Assembly (NCBI GenBank): GCA_947497175.1 | Contig: CANMFM010000009.1 | Location: 1-36,347, forward strand | DNA from: an uncultured Aquimarina sp. | Lineage (GTDB): Bacteria; Bacteroidota; Bacteroidia; Flavobacteriales; Flavobacteriaceae | Direction: 5' to 3' | Length of the DNA: 36,347 nt | Shown here: one piece after another, positions 34,759 through 36,347 of the stretch | Position numbering within the stretch: position 1 is the first letter of the stretch | How the letters are laid out: each line of letters begins with the position of its first letter | The notes under the pieces: model-generated | Databases searched by the model: none | What the model was told of the DNA's origin: nothing | The model's input: the letters and a program-made list of their open reading frames with translations, nothing else | Program-made: the position numbers and the translations under genes

Positions 34759-36347
34759 ATGACAGAAGGAGAAAAACTTATACCTATCAATATAGAAGAT
34801 GAGATGAAATCAGCATACATCGATTATTCGATGTCAGTAATTGTATCTCGAGCTCTTCCAGATGTTAGGGATGGTCTTAAACCTGTGCATAGACGTGTTT
34901 TGTATGGTATGTATGAATTGGGTGTTAGAGCCAATACTGCCCATAAAAAATCGGCTAGAATCGTAGGAGAAGTTCTTGGTAAGTATCACCCACATGGGGA
35001 TACTTCGGTATACGATACTATGGTACGTATGGCTCAAGAGTGGAGTTTAAGATATATGTTGGTTGACGGTCAGGGTAACTTTGGTTCTGTAGATGGGGAT
35101 AGCCCGGCAGCAATGCGATATACAGAAGCAAGAATGCGCAAAATATCAGAAGATATGCTTGCCGATATCGAAAAAGATACGGTTGATCATACCTTTAATT
35201 TTGATGATACTCTACAAGAACCAACGGTGCTTCCTACAAGAGTGCCGGGATTGTTGATCAATGGGGCTTCAGGGATAGCCGTGGGTATGGCGACAAATAT
35301 GCCTCCGCATAACTTAAGTGAAGTGGTTGACGGTACAGTAGCGTATATTGATAATAATGATATAGAAATTGATGAGCTGATTACCCATATCAAAGCCCCT
35401 GATTTTCCGACAGGTGGTATTATATATGGATATGATGGAGTCAAAGAGGCCTTTAAAACGGGTAGAGGAAGAATAGTAATGCGAGGCAAAGCTACTTTTG
35501 AAGAGGTAAATGGCCGAGAAAGCATTATTGTTACCGAAATCCCGTATCAGGTCAATAAGGCAGATATGATTAAAAAAACTGCTGATCTGGTTAATGATAA
35601 AAAGATTGATGGGATTTCTACGATTCGTGACGAATCAGACAGAAAAGGGATGCGTATCGTTTACGTTTTAAAACGTGATGCAATACCTAACATTGTACTT
35701 AATCTCTTATATAAATACACTGCATTACAGTCTTCTTTTAGTGTAAATAATATTGCATTAGTTAACGGAAGGCCACAATTGCTGAATGTAAAAGAGATGA
35801 TTCACCATTTTGTAGAGCATAGGCATGAAGTTGTTGTACGCCGTACAAAATTTGAACTTAAAAAAGCTGAAGAAAGAGCACATATTCTTGAAGGATTAAT
35901 TATTGCTTCAGATAACATTGACGAAGTTATTGCATTGATTCGTGCTTCAGCAAATGCAGATGAGGCACGACAAAAGCTGATCGATCGATTTAAGCTTTCA
36001 GAACTACAGGCTAAAGCCATTGTCGAGATGCGTTTGCGACAACTTACAGGTCTTGAACAAGATAAGCTACGTGCAGAGTATGATGAGTTAATGAAGACCA
36101 TTGAAGATCTAAAAGACATTCTTGCTAAAAAGGAACGTCGAATGGATATTATCAAAGAAGAACTTATTGAAGTAAAAGATAAGTATGGAGATGACCGTCG
36201 TTCTCAGATTGAATATGCCGGAGGTGATTTAAGTATAGAGGATATGATCCCAGATGAGAAAGTGGTGATTACGATTTCTCATGCCGGTTATATAAAAAGA
36301 ACTTCTCTTAATGAGTACAAGAAACAGAATAGAGGAGGAGTTGGTCA
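34759..36347 (+). CDS. gyrA: DNA gyrase subunit A (3' part outside the window)
   Basis: The first 529 codons of the breakage-reunion subunit of gyrase are open to the window end. The start is [20 protein letters not shown]; the catalytic Tyr121 lies in [10 protein letters not shown], and the winged-helix [20 protein letters not shown] carries the quinolone-determining positions, with Thr82 (E. coli Ser83) and Asp86 (Asp87). Thr82/Asp86 is the natural state reported for Flavobacterium, so no resistance change is implied. A Leu/Glu-rich coiled-coil tower with [17 protein letters not shown] follows, then the start of the C-terminal domain ([18 protein letters not shown]). GyrA rather than ParC is supported by the close match through the active-site region; the GyrA box lies beyond the end. 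Confidence 0.93.
   Translation, partial: MTEGEKLIPINIEDEMKSAYIDYSMSVIVSRALPDVRDGLKPVHRRVLYGMYELGVRANTAHKKSARIVGEVLGKYHPHGDTSVYDTMVRMAQEWSLRYMLVDGQGNFGSVDGDSPAAMRYTEARMRKISEDMLADIEKDTVDHTFNFDDTLQEPTVLPTRVPGLLINGASGIAVGMATNMPPHNLSEVVDGTVAYIDNNDIEIDELITHIKAPDFPTGGIIYGYDGVKEAFKTGRGRIVMRGKATFEEVNGRESIIVTEIPYQVNKADMIKKTADLVNDKKIDGISTIRDESDRKGMRIVYVLKRDAIPNIVLNLLYKYTALQSSFSVNNIALVNGRPQLLNVKEMIHHFVEHRHEVVVRRTKFELKKAEERAHILEGLIIASDNIDEVIALIRASANADEARQKLIDRFKLSELQAKAIVEMRLRQLTGLEQDKLRAEYDELMKTIEDLKDILAKKERRMDIIKEELIEVKDKYGDDRRSQIEYAGGDLSIEDMIPDEKVVITISHAGYIKRTSLNEYKKQNRGGVG

Noticed and set aside
34998..35016. Thr82 in GyrA as a quinolone-resistance mutation
   Set aside because: Thr at this position with Asp86 is the natural state known from Flavobacterium, not an acquired change.
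35187..35525. 112-codon minus-strand frame inside gyrA
   Set aside because: Antisense to the highly conserved gyrA coding sequence.

Overview
The window comes from a marine-type member of the Flavobacteriaceae (Bacteroidota). The evidence is AT-rich DNA, promoter boxes of the Bacteroidota TAnnTTTG type, a green-tuned (Met) proteorhodopsin, and several families largely confined to this group: DUF6452, DUF6048, CCC-motif membrane proteins, and a ZapA / 6S-like RNA / RNase Y locus. The genus cannot be fixed from the sequence alone.

Layout. 1-111: the 3' end of a 5S rRNA with its terminator, i.e. the tail of an rrn operon. 259-6474: a hemolysin-III-type membrane protein; an unusual fusion of a PglD/NeuD-like acetyltransferase with an FAD/NAD(P)-binding domain; a three-gene operon (SAM methyltransferase, ZIP metal transporter, DUF4268); and a divergent THUMP-type rRNA methyltransferase. 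6635-10309: a very large secreted Asp-box/sortilin-type propeller protein followed by a terminator and an eight-unit 40-bp tandem repeat. 10310-14800: rlmD with two small envelope genes (DUF6452, DUF6048), a gene-poor 600 bp, then ornithine aminotransferase. 14806-16577: a divergent light module, blh (retinal synthesis) and a proton-pumping proteorhodopsin, with a striking symmetric repeat between them. 16613-19725: small membrane proteins, an Smr-domain protein and two paralogous lipoproteins, one of which carries a thrombospondin type-3 block. 19992-25361: cysteine desulfurase, TonB-dependent receptor and M23 peptidase. 25413-27778: a likely galactofuranosyltransferase divergent from UDP-galactopyranose mutase. 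27869-30241: a ZapB-like coiled-coil protein, zapA, a 6S-like RNA and rny. 30311-31631: three tandem paralogues of an unrecognised small protein. 31835-36347: clpC divergent from gyrA, which is cut by the window end.

How they work together. Blh would cleave beta-carotene to retinal for the rhodopsin, and the shared intergenic region suggests co-regulation. Glf makes UDP-Galf, and the neighbouring glycosyltransferase probably uses it. ZapA and the coiled-coil partner act at the division ring. RNase Y, 6S-like RNA and ClpC belong to RNA and protein turnover or growth-phase control.

The most unusual signals are the paired TGTTTAA/TTAAACA operator array between blh and the rhodopsin gene (15708-15778), the 40-bp terminator-like array (9987-10307), the three-paralogue cluster (30311-31631), the acetyltransferase-flavoprotein fusion (889-3156), and the 6S-like RNA with two mutually exclusive or crossing pairings (28476-28652). 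I did not find a clearly new multi-gene defence or mobile system here.
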